Positions 10,033 through 19,255 of a stretch of 64,000 nt of DNA are shown piece after piece. Position 1 is the first letter of the stretch, and every line of letters begins with the position of its first letter. Made by a program: the position numbers and the translations under genes. The notes under the pieces were generated by a model that worked only from the letters and a program-made list of their open reading frames with translations, was not told the origin of the DNA and made no database searches. Source of the DNA: Alteromonas sp. 5E99-2 (GTDB lineage Bacteria > Pseudomonadota > Gammaproteobacteria > Enterobacterales > Alteromonadaceae); assembly GCF_017368475.1 (NCBI RefSeq), contig NZ_JAFNJE010000001.1, positions 124,001 through 188,000 of the forward strand. The letters are read 5' to 3'.

Positions 10033-10740
10033 CTATCTAGCTTCAATCACATTTAATTTTTTTAATGCGGGAATTTCGTTTTGTAGCTTTGTCTCTATGC
10101 TATTTAATTCCTCAAGTTCTGCGCAGGTCGATTTAGCTCTTTTTTTGAGCATAAATTCATCTTCGTTACCTTCAGCTGAAACATTAAACGTACCGATAGC
10201 GGTCAATATAGCACTGACATTAGAAAACCCCGATGTAATTTGCTCTCTCAAACTCGCATCAACGCCTTCATTCATTTCTAGTTGACCAGGGTTTATAAAA
10301 TAATACTCGCCATTAAAACCGTACTTCTCACGTACACTGTTCTTAACATTTTTCATCGCAGATTGTAATTGATTCAGCCCTTCGATATCACCTCCGACTA
10401 GGCCTGAGTATATTCGCGTAATATTATCAGTAATTAAGCCCAAACCATCCTTCGCAAGTAAGGTTATTTCAGGTGTAACCGCGGTCAACCCATTGGAATA
10501 GCGGAAAATTAAGCTTTGTTGGTTTGTAGTAAGATTAATTAATCTACCATCAGCAAACAGCTGCTTGGCTTGATTAATTTGATAACGAGTTCTAGATTCA
10601 TCGAGTATACGAACAGTATCATTTCCTACGACGACTCCACGACGCAAGTCATAATCGCAGGAAAAGTCAGCACTAGCAGGAAAGCCAAGAAGCCCAGCTA
10701 AAAGCAAACTCCATTTAAATATTGCACGAGTTTTTTTCAT
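10033..10740 (-). CDS. yggN: YggN-like exported protein (DUF2884)
   Basis: The 235-residue protein has a Sec signal peptide ending near residue 24 (GFPASA, then DFSCDYDL). The mature part resembles the YggN/DUF2884 family: C-x-Y-D-L start, an ILDESRTRYQI strand, DGRLINLTTNQQSLIFRYSNGL, and a Lys/Glu-rich C-terminal half. The E. coli gene yggN also lies near rdgB-hemW, which supports the call. The molecular role of this periplasmic family is unknown. It is convergent with hemW across a 49-nt gap without a clear terminator. Confidence 0.75.
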   Translation of the reverse strand: MKKTRAIFKWSLLLAGLLGFPASADFSCDYDLRRGVVVGNDTVRILDESRTRYQINQAKQLFADGRLINLTTNQQSLIFRYSNGLTAVTPEITLLAKDGLGLITDNITRIYSGLVGGDIEGLNQLQSAMKNVKNSVREKYGFNGEYYFINPGQLEMNEGVDASLREQITSGFSNVSAILTAIGTFNVSAEGNEDEFMLKKRAKSTCAELEELNSIETKLQNEIPALKKLNVIEAR

Positions 10741-10807
10741 ATTGACAGTGTGACCAATCTATTCAGATCTGTCAGATATTAAGAGACCGACAACACAAAA
10801 AATGCGT

Positions 10808-11290
10808 TTAGCGCGCCTTAGCCTGATTTCTTTCAAACTGAATAACTTGTAACGATTCCAACTGTTTTTGACTACTAGCAACATCTGTCATGTCATATAT
10901 CATCATACAAATATTTTCTACTTTTCCTGTCGCTGAGACTAATGGTGAAAGTGTAATATTTTGGTACATGAAAGGTTCAGCCCCAGTAATTGGCCGATAG
11001 TTCGGAAATTTAAACAAATAAGGTCGTTGTTCCCAAGTAATAAAAGTACGTGTTTTCAGTTCAAACACTGGCCGACATTTTTGTGCAAACCATTCCGCTT
11101 TAATATCAGGGTATAATGTAAACAAGGATTCTAAGCGCACGTCACTGGGTAGTCGGCCACTATGGCTTTCCATAAACCCGTTCCATACTTTAATTTTGAA
11201 ATCTCGATCTAACACTACAATACCAACATCAACAGTTTGCAGCATATCCATCATCCAATGGAATTCGAGTAGTTCTTCTAATGAATCCAT
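10808..11290 (-). CDS. Single-domain PAS sensor protein
   Basis: This ~160-residue protein is mostly one PAS domain: LQTVDVGIVVLDRDFKIKVWNGFME begins it in two runs, and LSPLVSATGKVENICMMIYDMTD ends it, followed by a short helix. No kinase, GGDEF or other output domain follows, so it must act by partner contact. I chose ATG 11290 (GAG 8 nt upstream) over the GTG at 11299. The gene follows the REC-CheC regulator immediately, overlapping or touching its stop, so the two are surely co-transcribed and probably one signalling unit. The ligand is unknown. Confidence 0.75.
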   Translation of the reverse strand: MDSLEELLEFHWMMDMLQTVDVGIVVLDRDFKIKVWNGFMESHSGRLPSDVRLESLFTLYPDIKAEWFAQKCRPVFELKTRTFITWEQRPYLFKFPNYRPITGAEPFMYQNITLSPLVSATGKVENICMMIYDMTDVASSQKQLESLQVIQFERNQAKAR

Positions 11291-11292
11291 AC

Positions 11293-12291
11293 CTAACACT
11301 CGTCGTCTAGTAGATGGGAGAGTTTGGAATTCATTGTTTCCATAGACTCTTCAGTGAATAATAGGATGAGATCACAATGTACATCAAATCCCTCTAAGCC
11401 ATAACTTAATTCAATTGCCAGTGTTCTTTTCCAGGTTATCTTATTCGACTTAATAATTTCGGATACGCTTCTGTGCTGACCTAAAACAATAGGGTGGCCC
11501 TGCGAAAAGTGCAGATCCATCTGGCTACCAAGGCCTGTAAGACAGGTTCCAATAAGTATACTTGCAACATCCATTAACAATTCTAACTGTAGCTGGTCGT
11601 CAATCACACCGTCTATTTTTAAAATTTTTGCGACATCTTCAAAGCTACTGTCGCTTAAAATACAAAGCGCCTCGCCACTCACTCCAGCCCCAAGAAAACC
11701 TTGGCAAACTGCAGTCACTCGTTCATGCTCTTCAATGTCAGTTAGCATCATGTGCAACTCTGACGCTTCAATAAGGTTGACGTTAGGAATTGGTAAACGA
11801 ACAAATACATCCATAATACGAGCAAGGTGATCTCCAGCTCTTCCCATGGCTACATTAGTAATTTCTTGATAACAGTCTCTAATTTCTGAAGCTAATACTG
11901 CTTCGTCTTGTTCAATATCTTTTTCCTGGGAGAGGATCCCATGCTTGTTTAAAACCTCATTCAAATTTCCAGCGTTCACCGGTTTTTGAATAAAATCAAT
12001 AGCGCCTAATTTGCGAACACGTTCATTTGCTTCAGGTTGGATATCTCCTGAAATAACAATGGTTTTTACTGCAATACCTCGATCTTGAATAGCGGCTAAA
12101 GTTTCATAACCATCGAGTACTGGCATATTTAAATCAAGCAGTAAAAGCTGTCCCTTCCCGTCCTGAAGTAAATCTAATGCTTCTTGGCCATTTTTTGCAA
12201 AGTGCACTGCAACGTCCCAATCTTGAGGCAAACTTTTAGCAACTTGCTTTCTAGCAACCAGTGAGTCATCACAAACTAAAACAGAATACAT
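11293..12291 (-). CDS. Response regulator with CheC-like output domain
   Basis: Residues 1-~120 form a receiver domain: acidic pair DD near residue 8-9, phospho-acceptor Asp in LLLLDLNMPVLDG, Ser/Thr switch in TIVISGD, and Lys in FIQKPVN. Residues ~180-330 resemble the CheC/FliY-type phosphatase fold, with ELHMMLTDIEEHE and LELLMDVASILIGTCLTGL. In classical CheC the phosphatase motif is E-x3-N; here the matching helix lacks the Asn, so phosphatase activity is uncertain. The protein may dephosphorylate CheY-like partners or only bind them. It forms an operon with the PAS gene. No chemotaxis genes are nearby. Confidence 0.75.
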   Translation of the reverse strand: MYSVLVCDDSLVARKQVAKSLPQDWDVAVHFAKNGQEALDLLQDGKGQLLLLDLNMPVLDGYETLAAIQDRGIAVKTIVISGDIQPEANERVRKLGAIDFIQKPVNAGNLNEVLNKHGILSQEKDIEQDEAVLASEIRDCYQEITNVAMGRAGDHLARIMDVFVRLPIPNVNLIEASELHMMLTDIEEHERVTAVCQGFLGAGVSGEALCILSDSSFEDVAKILKIDGVIDDQLQLELLMDVASILIGTCLTGLGSQMDLHFSQGHPIVLGQHRSVSEIIKSNKITWKRTLAIELSYGLEGFDVHCDLILLFTEESMETMNSKLSHLLDDEC

Positions 12292-12458
12292 GTAATTCGC
12301 AAACCTTTTTATTCTTCATAATTAACAATGAATATCGGTAAATTTAGTTTTTAAAAAAATGAAATTAAACTATTAATACAATGTAATTAAAGCTAGGGAA
12401 ACCGGTTCTGTCAACGCAACTAAGAAATAATTATCGCAAAAAAGGAAAGGTATGAAAA

Positions 12459-12496
12459 AAGTAAAAAAAAGCAAAATGAGGGTTTCCCCTCATTTT
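12459..12496 (-). terminator. Intrinsic terminator of the 109-residue gene
   Basis: The arms 12473-12482 and 12487-12496 pair perfectly over 10 bp around a 4-nt loop. On the minus strand the stem is followed by a run of T (12459-12472 region). It lies 22 nt past the stop codon at 12519, as expected for a terminator of that minus-strand gene. Confidence 0.8.
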
Positions 12497-12518
12497 TCAT
12501 GCAACAAGTAAAACTTAG

Positions 12519-12848
12519 TTAAAAGGCACTGCCTTGGTGCATTCTAATAAACAATTGAGTGCCGACTTTACTGTAATCAATTTTGTATTCTTTACCATTT
12601 AAGGTTTGAATAAATACTAGTGTTTTTTCATCACCAAAGATATCTCCAGAAGTAATATCCACCAGTTCCATGTCTAACGCTTTTGCATCACGGCGATTTT
12701 CTGGAACAGAACCAGTGTATTCTTTAAGCCCTCTATGGGTGACAAGAACAGGAGGATATTCATCACCATTCATAATTAAAAGGTCTACTTTACGCATCTT
12801 ATGAATTAGTGTGTTTCGTCCACTAACAAGGTATGGCTTTTCAGTCAT
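12519..12848 (-). CDS. Small hypothetical protein (109 aa)
   Basis: I do not recognise this family. The protein is soluble, has no signal peptide or membrane segment, and mixes charged and beta-strand-like stretches (KVDLLIMNGDEYPPVLVTH, KTLVFIQTLNGKEYKIDY). It looks like a small beta-rich intracellular protein. Start chosen at ATG 12848 because GGAG (12855-12858) sits 6 nt upstream; the TTG at 12860 would lie on top of that site. It has its own terminator downstream and ~150 nt of AT-rich sequence upstream, so it is probably a single-gene unit. Confidence 0.7.
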   Translation of the reverse strand: MTEKPYLVSGRNTLIHKMRKVDLLIMNGDEYPPVLVTHRGLKEYTGSVPENRRDAKALDMELVDITSGDIFGDEKTLVFIQTLNGKEYKIDYSKVGTQLFIRMHQGSAF

Positions 12849-12998
12849 TGACATCTCCAAACATGAAACTAAAAACTCAAAACAATTTATTTACTCATTT
12901 GAAGATAGCAAAAGATTTTAGTTTTTGCAGTATTGTAAAAAATAATGTTTAAATTTGTGTCAAATTAATCTGTTACGGAAAAATTAGTCTCCGAAATA

Positions 12999-13256
12999 TT
13001 AACTATTTCTGTCGATGTAATGAAGCTTTTTTAAGAAATCAACAAAATCCGAATTTGAGGCATAGTCAAAATGGTAAGTATTATGGAAACCATAGCTCAT
13101 ACTAACTTTTGCATCTTTTAAGTACACAGTGTATCCGTCAAAATCAGAAAACGCGATTACGCCTTCAAAACTATGACCTTGACTGCTTTTATTACCTAAA
13201 GTAGTAATTTTTTCATACACCCGTAACAACATTTTAGCGTCGATATCATTTTTCAT
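12999..13256 (-). CDS. Small hypothetical protein (85 aa), DUF3081-like
   Basis: An 85-residue soluble protein. The pattern LLRVYEKIT, then FEGVIAFSDFDGYTVYL and a FHNTYHFDY segment reminds me of the gammaproteobacterial DUF3081 family, which is of similar size and has no known function; this match is from memory and tentative. No catalytic motif is evident. No strong ribosome binding site is visible before the ATG. It stands alone between two other minus-strand genes with gaps of 150 nt and 62 nt. Confidence 0.6.
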   Translation of the reverse strand: MKNDIDAKMLLRVYEKITTLGNKSSQGHSFEGVIAFSDFDGYTVYLKDAKVSMSYGFHNTYHFDYASNSDFVDFLKKLHYIDRNS

Positions 13257-13318
13257 AATGAGTATTACTTTTGTAACAAACGTTTCATAGTAATACCCTT
13301 ATATAGCATAAATAAGAT

Positions 13319-13903
13319 CTAAAAATTGTACTTATAATTGACGAACAATGCTGTGGATGAATATTGATTGTCAGCAAGTATATATTCAATTTCAAACCTA
13401 AGCTCGTTTCTCAAGTCAAGATAGTAATCGTAACCTAACCCCAAAACTGCGCCAACGCTACCTTCATCAACACTACACAAACTAGATACTGTAGATAAGG
13501 AGCCAACATCACAGGACCCCGAAGTAGATATATTCGTTTGCCCTGAAAAATCAACGTAAGCCAAACCTACGCGATAAAACAATTCACCTTTTCTACTTAC
13601 CGCTCTTCCAAGTAACGAAACAGAAAGCGCTTGCGCTGAATAACCTTCTTCAGATTCACTTCCTTCATCATCGACAATGCTTTGATACCCTAACTCGACC
13701 AGCCATTGTGGTGTTAGTTCATAACCTATAGCAAAGCGATATGCCACTCCACTTGAAGAGGTATTATCCACTTCGCCATCGGAAAAACCGACTCCAATTA
13801 CACTATAAAAACGGTCCGACTTCACATCAAAAGGTTTATCTAACGCAAAAGCGTGTCCACACATTAAACAAGTAAATAAAAAAACTAAAAATTTGTGATT
13901 CAT
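13319..13903 (-). CDS. Outer-membrane beta-barrel protein, OmpA/porin-like fold
   Basis: The 194-residue precursor has a signal peptide (1-~20, ending GHAFA). The rest alternates polar and hydrophobic residues in strands typical of an eight-stranded barrel (YRFAIGYELTPQWLVELGYQ, FYRVGLAYVDFSG, GAVLGLGYDYYLD), and it ends in aromatic YKYNF, the C-terminal Phe signature of outer-membrane proteins. A loop holds two cysteines (CDVGS, SLCSVDE) that may form a disulphide. Substrate or function is not evident; it is one of the small OmpX/OmpW-like barrels. It appears monocistronic. Confidence 0.75.
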   Translation of the reverse strand: MNHKFLVFLFTCLMCGHAFALDKPFDVKSDRFYSVIGVGFSDGEVDNTSSSGVAYRFAIGYELTPQWLVELGYQSIVDDEGSESEEGYSAQALSVSLLGRAVSRKGELFYRVGLAYVDFSGQTNISTSGSCDVGSLSTVSSLCSVDEGSVGAVLGLGYDYYLDLRNELRFEIEYILADNQYSSTALFVNYKYNF

Positions 13904-14140
13904 TGGAGCGCCCTTTAGATAGCATCATCTTTTTTCAAAAAGAAATATCTTTTATATTAGTATGCATTTAAGAATACTCTAATTTTCTTCATAGTCCATG
14001 AGACCGTAAAATCTGTGTCCCCATTTATGCGCCGACTCAGTTATAATTACCACTTTAAAAATTGACCTGCTTTCTATCCAAGACTATCGTTAGAGTATAT
14101 TTTTTAATCAAAATAAAGAAAAAAATTGAACTTTCCTGTT

Positions 14141-14162
14141 TAAGAGGTATTCTTACCTCTTA
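14141..14162. promoter_or_regulatory. Perfect 9-bp inverted repeat before fadE
   Basis: TAAGAGGTA and TACCTCTTA face each other around a 4-nt spacer, ending 10 nt before the first possible fadE ATG. No T-run follows. It may be an operator, or a 5' leader hairpin in the fadE mRNA. It abuts the FadR-like sequence. Confidence 0.4.
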
Positions 14163-14178
14163 ACTGGTCAGATGAGCG
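14162..14178. promoter_or_regulatory. Possible FadR operator at fadE
   Basis: The left half AACTGGTC plus the centre matches the E. coli FadR consensus exactly (AACTGGTCNGACCWGTT), and 4 of 8 positions match on the right, 12 of 16 defined positions in all. FadR represses fadE in E. coli until acyl-CoA appears. The site overlaps the ATG at 14172, so repression would be by a roadblock near the start. Many Alteromonadales use PsrA instead, which lowers confidence. Confidence 0.35.
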
Positions 14179-16454
14179 GACATGTAAGCATGAGTATACG
14201 AACTAATCTTAAAAAAGTACTACCCCCTATTTCTGTTACCGAGCAAGAAGCTCTTGATGCTGGCGATATATGGATAGAGTCTTCAATTTATCAGGGTAAA
14301 CCGGATATGCAGGTTCTTCGCTCAATCCCAAGTGCAAAGTTAAGCACAGAGGAACAAGAATTTATTGATGGTCCCGTTCAGCAATTAATGGAAATGATCA
14401 ATGAATTTGAACTTGCCAATCAGAAGCACATACCTCAAGAAATATTAGACTTTCTTGGCAAAAATCGCTTCTTTTCAATGATTATTCCGAAAAAATTTGG
14501 CGGCTTAGCATTTAGCCCTTACGCCAACTCTACGGTTGTAGCCACAATAGCAACCAAGAGCGCAGCCCTTGCAGTGACAGTAATGGTACCTAACTCTCTT
14601 GGTCCTGGCGAGCTTCTAATGCACTATGGAACGGAAAAAGAACAGGATTATTGGTTACCTCGTTTGGCTGATGGTACAGACATTCCGTGTTTCGCATTGA
14701 CAAGTCCTGAAGCCGGTTCTGATGCCGGTGCTATTCCAGATGCAGCAATAGTAACAAAAGGCATGTATGAGGGCGAAGAAGTTATAGGCTTAAGAGTCAG
14801 TTGGGATAAGCGGTATATTACCCTTGCGCCTATCGCTACGGTTTTGGGTTTAGCGTTTAAAGTGTTTGATCCTGACGGCCTGTTGGGGGATGAGAAAGAG
14901 CTGGGTATTACTTGTGCTTTACTACCTAAATCACATCCTGGTGTGGAGCTAGGCAATCGTCACGATCCTATGGGAACACGCTTTTATAATGGAACAACTC
15001 GAGGACAAGATGTATTTATCCCAATGGAATTCATAATTGGGGGCCAAAAGAATATAGGCAGAGGTTGGCAAATGTTAGTCAGTTGCCTAGGTGCTGGACG
15101 AGGTATTTCCTTACCAGCAATGGGTGTAGCCACCGCTCAATCTTCTTTTAAAAGCACTGCCGAGTACGCATTTATTCGCGAACAATTTGGGCTTCCCATC
15201 GGCCGTTTTGAAGGTATTCAAGAAAAACTAGCTGATATAGCAGGAAAAACATTTTTACTTGAAGCAATGAGAGTACTCACAACTGAAGGCCTAGGTATAG
15301 GATTAAAACCATCCGTAGTGACCGCAATAGCAAAATACCATATGACAGAACTAAGCCGAGACGTGCTCAATTCGGCCATGGACGTACAAGCGGGAAAAGC
15401 AATACAACGAGGCCCTCAAAATACGCTAGCAAGTGGTTACCAAGCACTTCCCATTGCAATTACCGTTGAAGGTGCAAATATATTAACTCGAAACTTGATG
15501 ATTTTTGGTCAAGGAGCGATGCGCTGCCATCCTTATTTGAAAGAAATGGTTGATTTAATTCACAGTGAAGACAGTGATGCTGATACACAATTTAATAACG
15601 TCCTGAAGAAAACCGTTAAATTTAGCGTTAAAAATGGACTTCGCAGCGTAACAAACAGCTATTTATTTCCTTTACGCCATGCGCAAAGTACCTTACCTGA
15701 AGTTCAACCTTATGAGAAACGCGTTAATGCCCTGTCAGCAAAGTTAGCGCCTTTAGCTGATTTATCACTTGCCACACTAGGCGGAGATTTAAAGAAAGCG
15801 GAATTACTTTCAGCTCGTTTAGGTGATGTAATGAGTTATTTATATGGCGCTATGGCAGCAATACGCTTTTATGAACAGCGAATTGAAGATAGACAACAAG
15901 CCTTGCCTTATTTTCAATATGCTATGGAGTGGTCTTTACAACAAGCTGAACAAGCTATAGTTAATTTCATATCGAACTTCCCTAATTTCGCCGTTAAAGG
16001 ATTGATGCGATTATTAACTAATACCTATACAAGAAGTGTATCTGGTATTAGTGATGATCTTATTCGTGAGTTATCTGCCGCAGCAATGCAAGACAATAGT
16101 GTAAAAGATCAACTCACTCACCTAGTGAAAAAAGTATCCGGTGATGGAAACGACATTAATGAACAAGCATTCAAAGCTAAACACGCTGTATTACCGCTAT
16201 TAAGTAAAGTAAAAAAAGCATTGCGGAAAGAACCTGTAGTTCCTTATATTTCATTTGAAAATGCGTTATCAAAATTGGTTGATAAAGGTATTGTCTCAGA
16301 CACGGAAGCTGAACAACTCAATGAGTACAACGAAAAACGTAAAATAGCCATTCGTGTAGATGAGTTTTCTTTCGATATGGAGCTGTTAAGTGCAGAAGAA
16401 ACTGACCCAACTAAAAGGCAGCAAAAAAAAGAAAGTGAAAGAAACGCTGCATAA
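14172..16454 (+). CDS. fadE: Acyl-CoA dehydrogenase (fatty acid beta-oxidation)
   Basis: FadE introduces the first double bond in acyl-CoA during beta-oxidation, using FAD. The 760-residue protein belongs to the long FadE type, not the short ~380-residue type: ACAD core (about 80-450) with the segments FALTSPEAGSDAGAIPD and RFYNGTTRGQDVFIP, SLPAMG, and a long C-terminal DUF1974-like region (about 470-750). E. coli FadE is 814 residues and has an N-terminal hydrophobic stretch that is missing here. ATG 14172 and ATG 14202 are both possible starts; neither has a strong Shine-Dalgarno sequence. A terminator follows at 16476. Confidence 0.9.
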   Translation: MSGHVSMSIRTNLKKVLPPISVTEQEALDAGDIWIESSIYQGKPDMQVLRSIPSAKLSTEEQEFIDGPVQQLMEMINEFELANQKHIPQEILDFLGKNRFFSMIIPKKFGGLAFSPYANSTVVATIATKSAALAVTVMVPNSLGPGELLMHYGTEKEQDYWLPRLADGTDIPCFALTSPEAGSDAGAIPDAAIVTKGMYEGEEVIGLRVSWDKRYITLAPIATVLGLAFKVFDPDGLLGDEKELGITCALLPKSHPGVELGNRHDPMGTRFYNGTTRGQDVFIPMEFIIGGQKNIGRGWQMLVSCLGAGRGISLPAMGVATAQSSFKSTAEYAFIREQFGLPIGRFEGIQEKLADIAGKTFLLEAMRVLTTEGLGIGLKPSVVTAIAKYHMTELSRDVLNSAMDVQAGKAIQRGPQNTLASGYQALPIAITVEGANILTRNLMIFGQGAMRCHPYLKEMVDLIHSEDSDADTQFNNVLKKTVKFSVKNGLRSVTNSYLFPLRHAQSTLPEVQPYEKRVNALSAKLAPLADLSLATLGGDLKKAELLSARLGDVMSYLYGAMAAIRFYEQRIEDRQQALPYFQYAMEWSLQQAEQAIVNFISNFPNFAVKGLMRLLTNTYTRSVSGISDDLIRELSAAAMQDNSVKDQLTHLVKKVSGDGNDINEQAFKAKHAVLPLLSKVKKALRKEPVVPYISFENALSKLVDKGIVSDTEAEQLNEYNEKRKIAIRVDEFSFDMELLSAEETDPTKRQQKKESERNAA

Positions 16455-16475
16455 GTCGTTTTTTGTTGTATCTTT

Positions 16476-16504
16476 AAAGGTAACCAATAGCGTTACCTTT
16501 TTTT
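16476..16504 (+). terminator. Intrinsic terminator after fadE
   Basis: Arms AAAGGTAAC (16476-16484) and GTTACCTTT (16492-16500) pair perfectly around a 7-nt loop and run into further T residues to 16504. It is 22 nt after the fadE stop and separates fadE from the GGDEF-EAL gene. Confidence 0.85.
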
Positions 16505-16525
16505 GGTTCAAGGAAATCTATACTT

Positions 16526-18550
16526 TTGATCAATTACATTAAACACCTCGATCAGGAGGCCATAGCTCGCCTTAGAGATGTCACCAATTTTCTATATCGA
16601 TACGCAGGTATAGGTATCGTAATGATTTTTCTTTCGATAACTGTACACACGTTTGTTATTGCAAATGAAGTCCCTAATAATGAAAAAGTGACATTATGGG
16701 CGATAGTGGTTGGGATTCTAGCGATTAGAATTGTAGACTTAGGCTATTGGTATTTGTTTTTGCGTACAATTGATTACAACCCAACTTCGGCTTTTACCCG
16801 ATTTTCACTTGGCCTACTATTTACATCCACAGGATGGGGTTTGTACTGCTATTTCTTGTTTTACAAACTTGATTTGGTCACCATCTCTTCCACATTAATA
16901 ATTTCCTGTGCAATGGCATGTGCGGCCATTTCTTCTTTATCGTCAAGCAAACGACTATGTATGATTTATTCATCAATAGTTATTGTTCCCCTGTCTCTAT
17001 TAGCATTAACAGGTGAACAATATGAATTATCAATACTCGGGATATTGGGCTTATGCTATTGGCTGGTAATCTTATTCATTGCTCATAAGAACTGCGATAT
17101 CTTCGCAAGCACTATTCAACTAAAACAATCCAATTATCAACTAGTTCAAGAGTTACAATCAGAAAAAGAAGTAATATCAAAGATAAACAACGAGTTAAGT
17201 CGCTCCAATGAAGCCTTAGATCACGCAAATGCATCTTTAGAGTTAGAAGTCAGTAAACGCACTGCTGATATTCATCGATTATCCAACCGAGACCCTCTCA
17301 CGGGGTTAATGAATCGCAAAGGTTTTCTTAGGTTGATCAACAAACAAATCAGCGCCTCTCAGCAAATGAACAATCGCTTTGCATTGTTATTTATTGATCT
17401 CGATGGATTTAAGCAAATTAACGACAGTCTGGGCCATCAGATTGGCGATGGTGTACTAGAAGAAATCGCAGAGCGCCTAACTAGGTATAGCGATATACAG
17501 AATTTAGGTCGATGGGGGGGAGATGAATTTGTCATGCTAGTACCCTATGCGAATACAGACACAGCCATTGCCGTTGCTCATGCAACTCGCAGTAGTATTG
17601 CACTACCGATGGAGGTTATGTCAAACCAAGTATCCCTTAATGCGACTATTGGTATCGCTCTTTTTCCAGACCATGCCACCGATGCACAAGAGCTCATTCA
17701 GCTTGCCGATTTAACCATGTATGACCAAAAGAAAAGTAAACCAGGTTCCTTCGGGTTGTTTAATGAAGCCTTGTACACAAAATTACAGCAAGATATTACG
17801 TATCGAGATGGGCTCAGAAATGCAATTACAAACAATGAGCTAACTTTGGTATACCAACCCCTTGTACACGCAGATGACCTAAGCGTATGGGGCTTCGAAG
17901 CCCTACTTCGTTGGACATTTAATGGCAAACCTGTTTACCCAGATAACTTTATTCCTCTAGCAGAAAAAACAGGCCTAATTATTGATATAGGTATGTGGGT
18001 ATTACACAGAGCGTGTATAGATGCTGAACAGTGGTCATCAAAAACCCACACCGTATCGGTAAATGTATCAATTATTCAGCTCATGGACGATGGCTTCGTA
18101 AGTACATTGGACAATGTAATACAATCATCAGGCATTGATCCCAGTCGCCTACACTTAGAAATAACCGAATCTGTATTTGCTGATAACAAAAAGAAAATTC
18201 GCGCGCAAATAGAAGCAATAAAGCTACGTAAAGTCCAAATATCCATAGACGATTTTGGAACGGGTTTTTCTTCCTTAAGCCAGCTTCAATCTCTTAGTTT
18301 TGATCATATAAAAATTGATCGCGCTTTTGTACAAGGCTTAGAAGAAGGAAGTGACACTATTATCAGAGCAACACTCTTAATGGCTAAAGAGTTTAATTGC
18401 GTTACTGTTGCCGAAGGTATAGAAAGTCTTGCCGATGCAACTAAATTAAAATCTATGGGTGTTAATCTATTGCAGGGGTATTATTTTTCCAAACCCATGC
18501 CAAATAGTTTACTATCTGACTGGTTACAAAAACATCAAGATAGATATTAA
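16526..18550 (+). CDS. Membrane GGDEF-EAL protein (c-di-GMP turnover)
   Basis: The 674-residue protein has about six N-terminal membrane helices (residues ~20-190), a short coiled-coil linker rich in Glu, Asn and Lys (~200-245), a GGDEF domain with intact RWGGDEF, and an EAL domain with intact FEALLRW, ITESV, DDFGTGFSSL and KID motifs. Both catalytic sites look complete, so it could make and break c-di-GMP; the membrane part is presumably the sensor. RxxD is not at the canonical 5-residue spacing before GGDEF, so product inhibition may be absent. The start is TTG 16526, with AAGGA about 11 nt upstream. tdk starts directly after its stop. Confidence 0.9.
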   Translation: MINYIKHLDQEAIARLRDVTNFLYRYAGIGIVMIFLSITVHTFVIANEVPNNEKVTLWAIVVGILAIRIVDLGYWYLFLRTIDYNPTSAFTRFSLGLLFTSTGWGLYCYFLFYKLDLVTISSTLIISCAMACAAISSLSSSKRLCMIYSSIVIVPLSLLALTGEQYELSILGILGLCYWLVILFIAHKNCDIFASTIQLKQSNYQLVQELQSEKEVISKINNELSRSNEALDHANASLELEVSKRTADIHRLSNRDPLTGLMNRKGFLRLINKQISASQQMNNRFALLFIDLDGFKQINDSLGHQIGDGVLEEIAERLTRYSDIQNLGRWGGDEFVMLVPYANTDTAIAVAHATRSSIALPMEVMSNQVSLNATIGIALFPDHATDAQELIQLADLTMYDQKKSKPGSFGLFNEALYTKLQQDITYRDGLRNAITNNELTLVYQPLVHADDLSVWGFEALLRWTFNGKPVYPDNFIPLAEKTGLIIDIGMWVLHRACIDAEQWSSKTHTVSVNVSIIQLMDDGFVSTLDNVIQSSGIDPSRLHLEITESVFADNKKKIRAQIEAIKLRKVQISIDDFGTGFSSLSQLQSLSFDHIKIDRAFVQGLEEGSDTIIRATLLMAKEFNCVTVAEGIESLADATKLKSMGVNLLQGYYFSKPMPNSLLSDWLQKHQDRY

Positions 18551-19132
18551 ATGGCACAGCTTTATTTTTACTACTCTGCAATGAATGCAGGAAAATCAAC
18601 CTCCTTGTTGCAATCAGCTTACAATTATCAAGAAAGAGGTATGCATGCGGTTATAGTTACTGCAGCATTAGATAACCGTTTTGGTAAAGGCAAGGTAGCA
18701 TCTAGAATTGGACTAGAAGCTGACGCAATTCTCTTCCACAAGACAACAGATTTATTCCAGCAGCTATCTGCAACTCATAACAAAAAGTTCGTTGATTGTG
18801 TTTTCATTGATGAAGCTCAGTTTCTTACAAAAGAACAGATCAAACAGCTCATAGATATTGTTGACGACTTGCATATTCCGGTTTTGGCATATGGGCTGCG
18901 AACTGATTTTCTAGGCGATACTTTTGAAGGAAGCCATTATTTATTGGCTTGGGCAGATAAGCTTGTGGAGCTAAAAACCGTATGTCATTGCGGTAGGAAA
19001 GCAAATTTTGTCACAAGATTAGATGAATCAGGTCAAGCCATTTGCCATGGGGACCAAATAGAAATAGGGGGTAACGATCGATACGAATCCGTCTGCAGGA
19101 AGCACTTTAAATCCTTAGTTTGGGCTAAATAA
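18551..19132 (+). CDS. tdk: Thymidine kinase
   Basis: Tdk phosphorylates thymidine to dTMP in the salvage pathway. The 193-residue protein is of the type II (bacterial tetrameric) family: P-loop SAMNAGKST (9-17), Walker B-like VFIDEAQF, and the lasso/zinc site with Cys-x-Cys in VCHCGRKA and Cys-x2-His in VCRKHF. The ATG follows the stop codon of the GGDEF-EAL gene with no gap, so it may be read through from that gene, though the functions are unrelated. Confidence 0.96.
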   Translation: MAQLYFYYSAMNAGKSTSLLQSAYNYQERGMHAVIVTAALDNRFGKGKVASRIGLEADAILFHKTTDLFQQLSATHNKKFVDCVFIDEAQFLTKEQIKQLIDIVDDLHIPVLAYGLRTDFLGDTFEGSHYLLAWADKLVELKTVCHCGRKANFVTRLDESGQAICHGDQIEIGGNDRYESVCRKHFKSLVWAK

Positions 19133-19255
19133 ATCGTAAATTTCTTAGAAACCGGAATTATAATGATTAAAAAACCATCGAATAAACCCAGTATCGTTTT
19201 TTCAGGATGACAACAATTTAAAAAGTGCTTATACTGCGCACCGCATTTCCGAAAT

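Noticed and set aside
16526-18550. Degenerate GGDEF or EAL site
   Set aside because: Both the GGDEF and EAL motifs and the further EAL residues are intact, so no loss of function can be claimed; only the I-site spacing is off.
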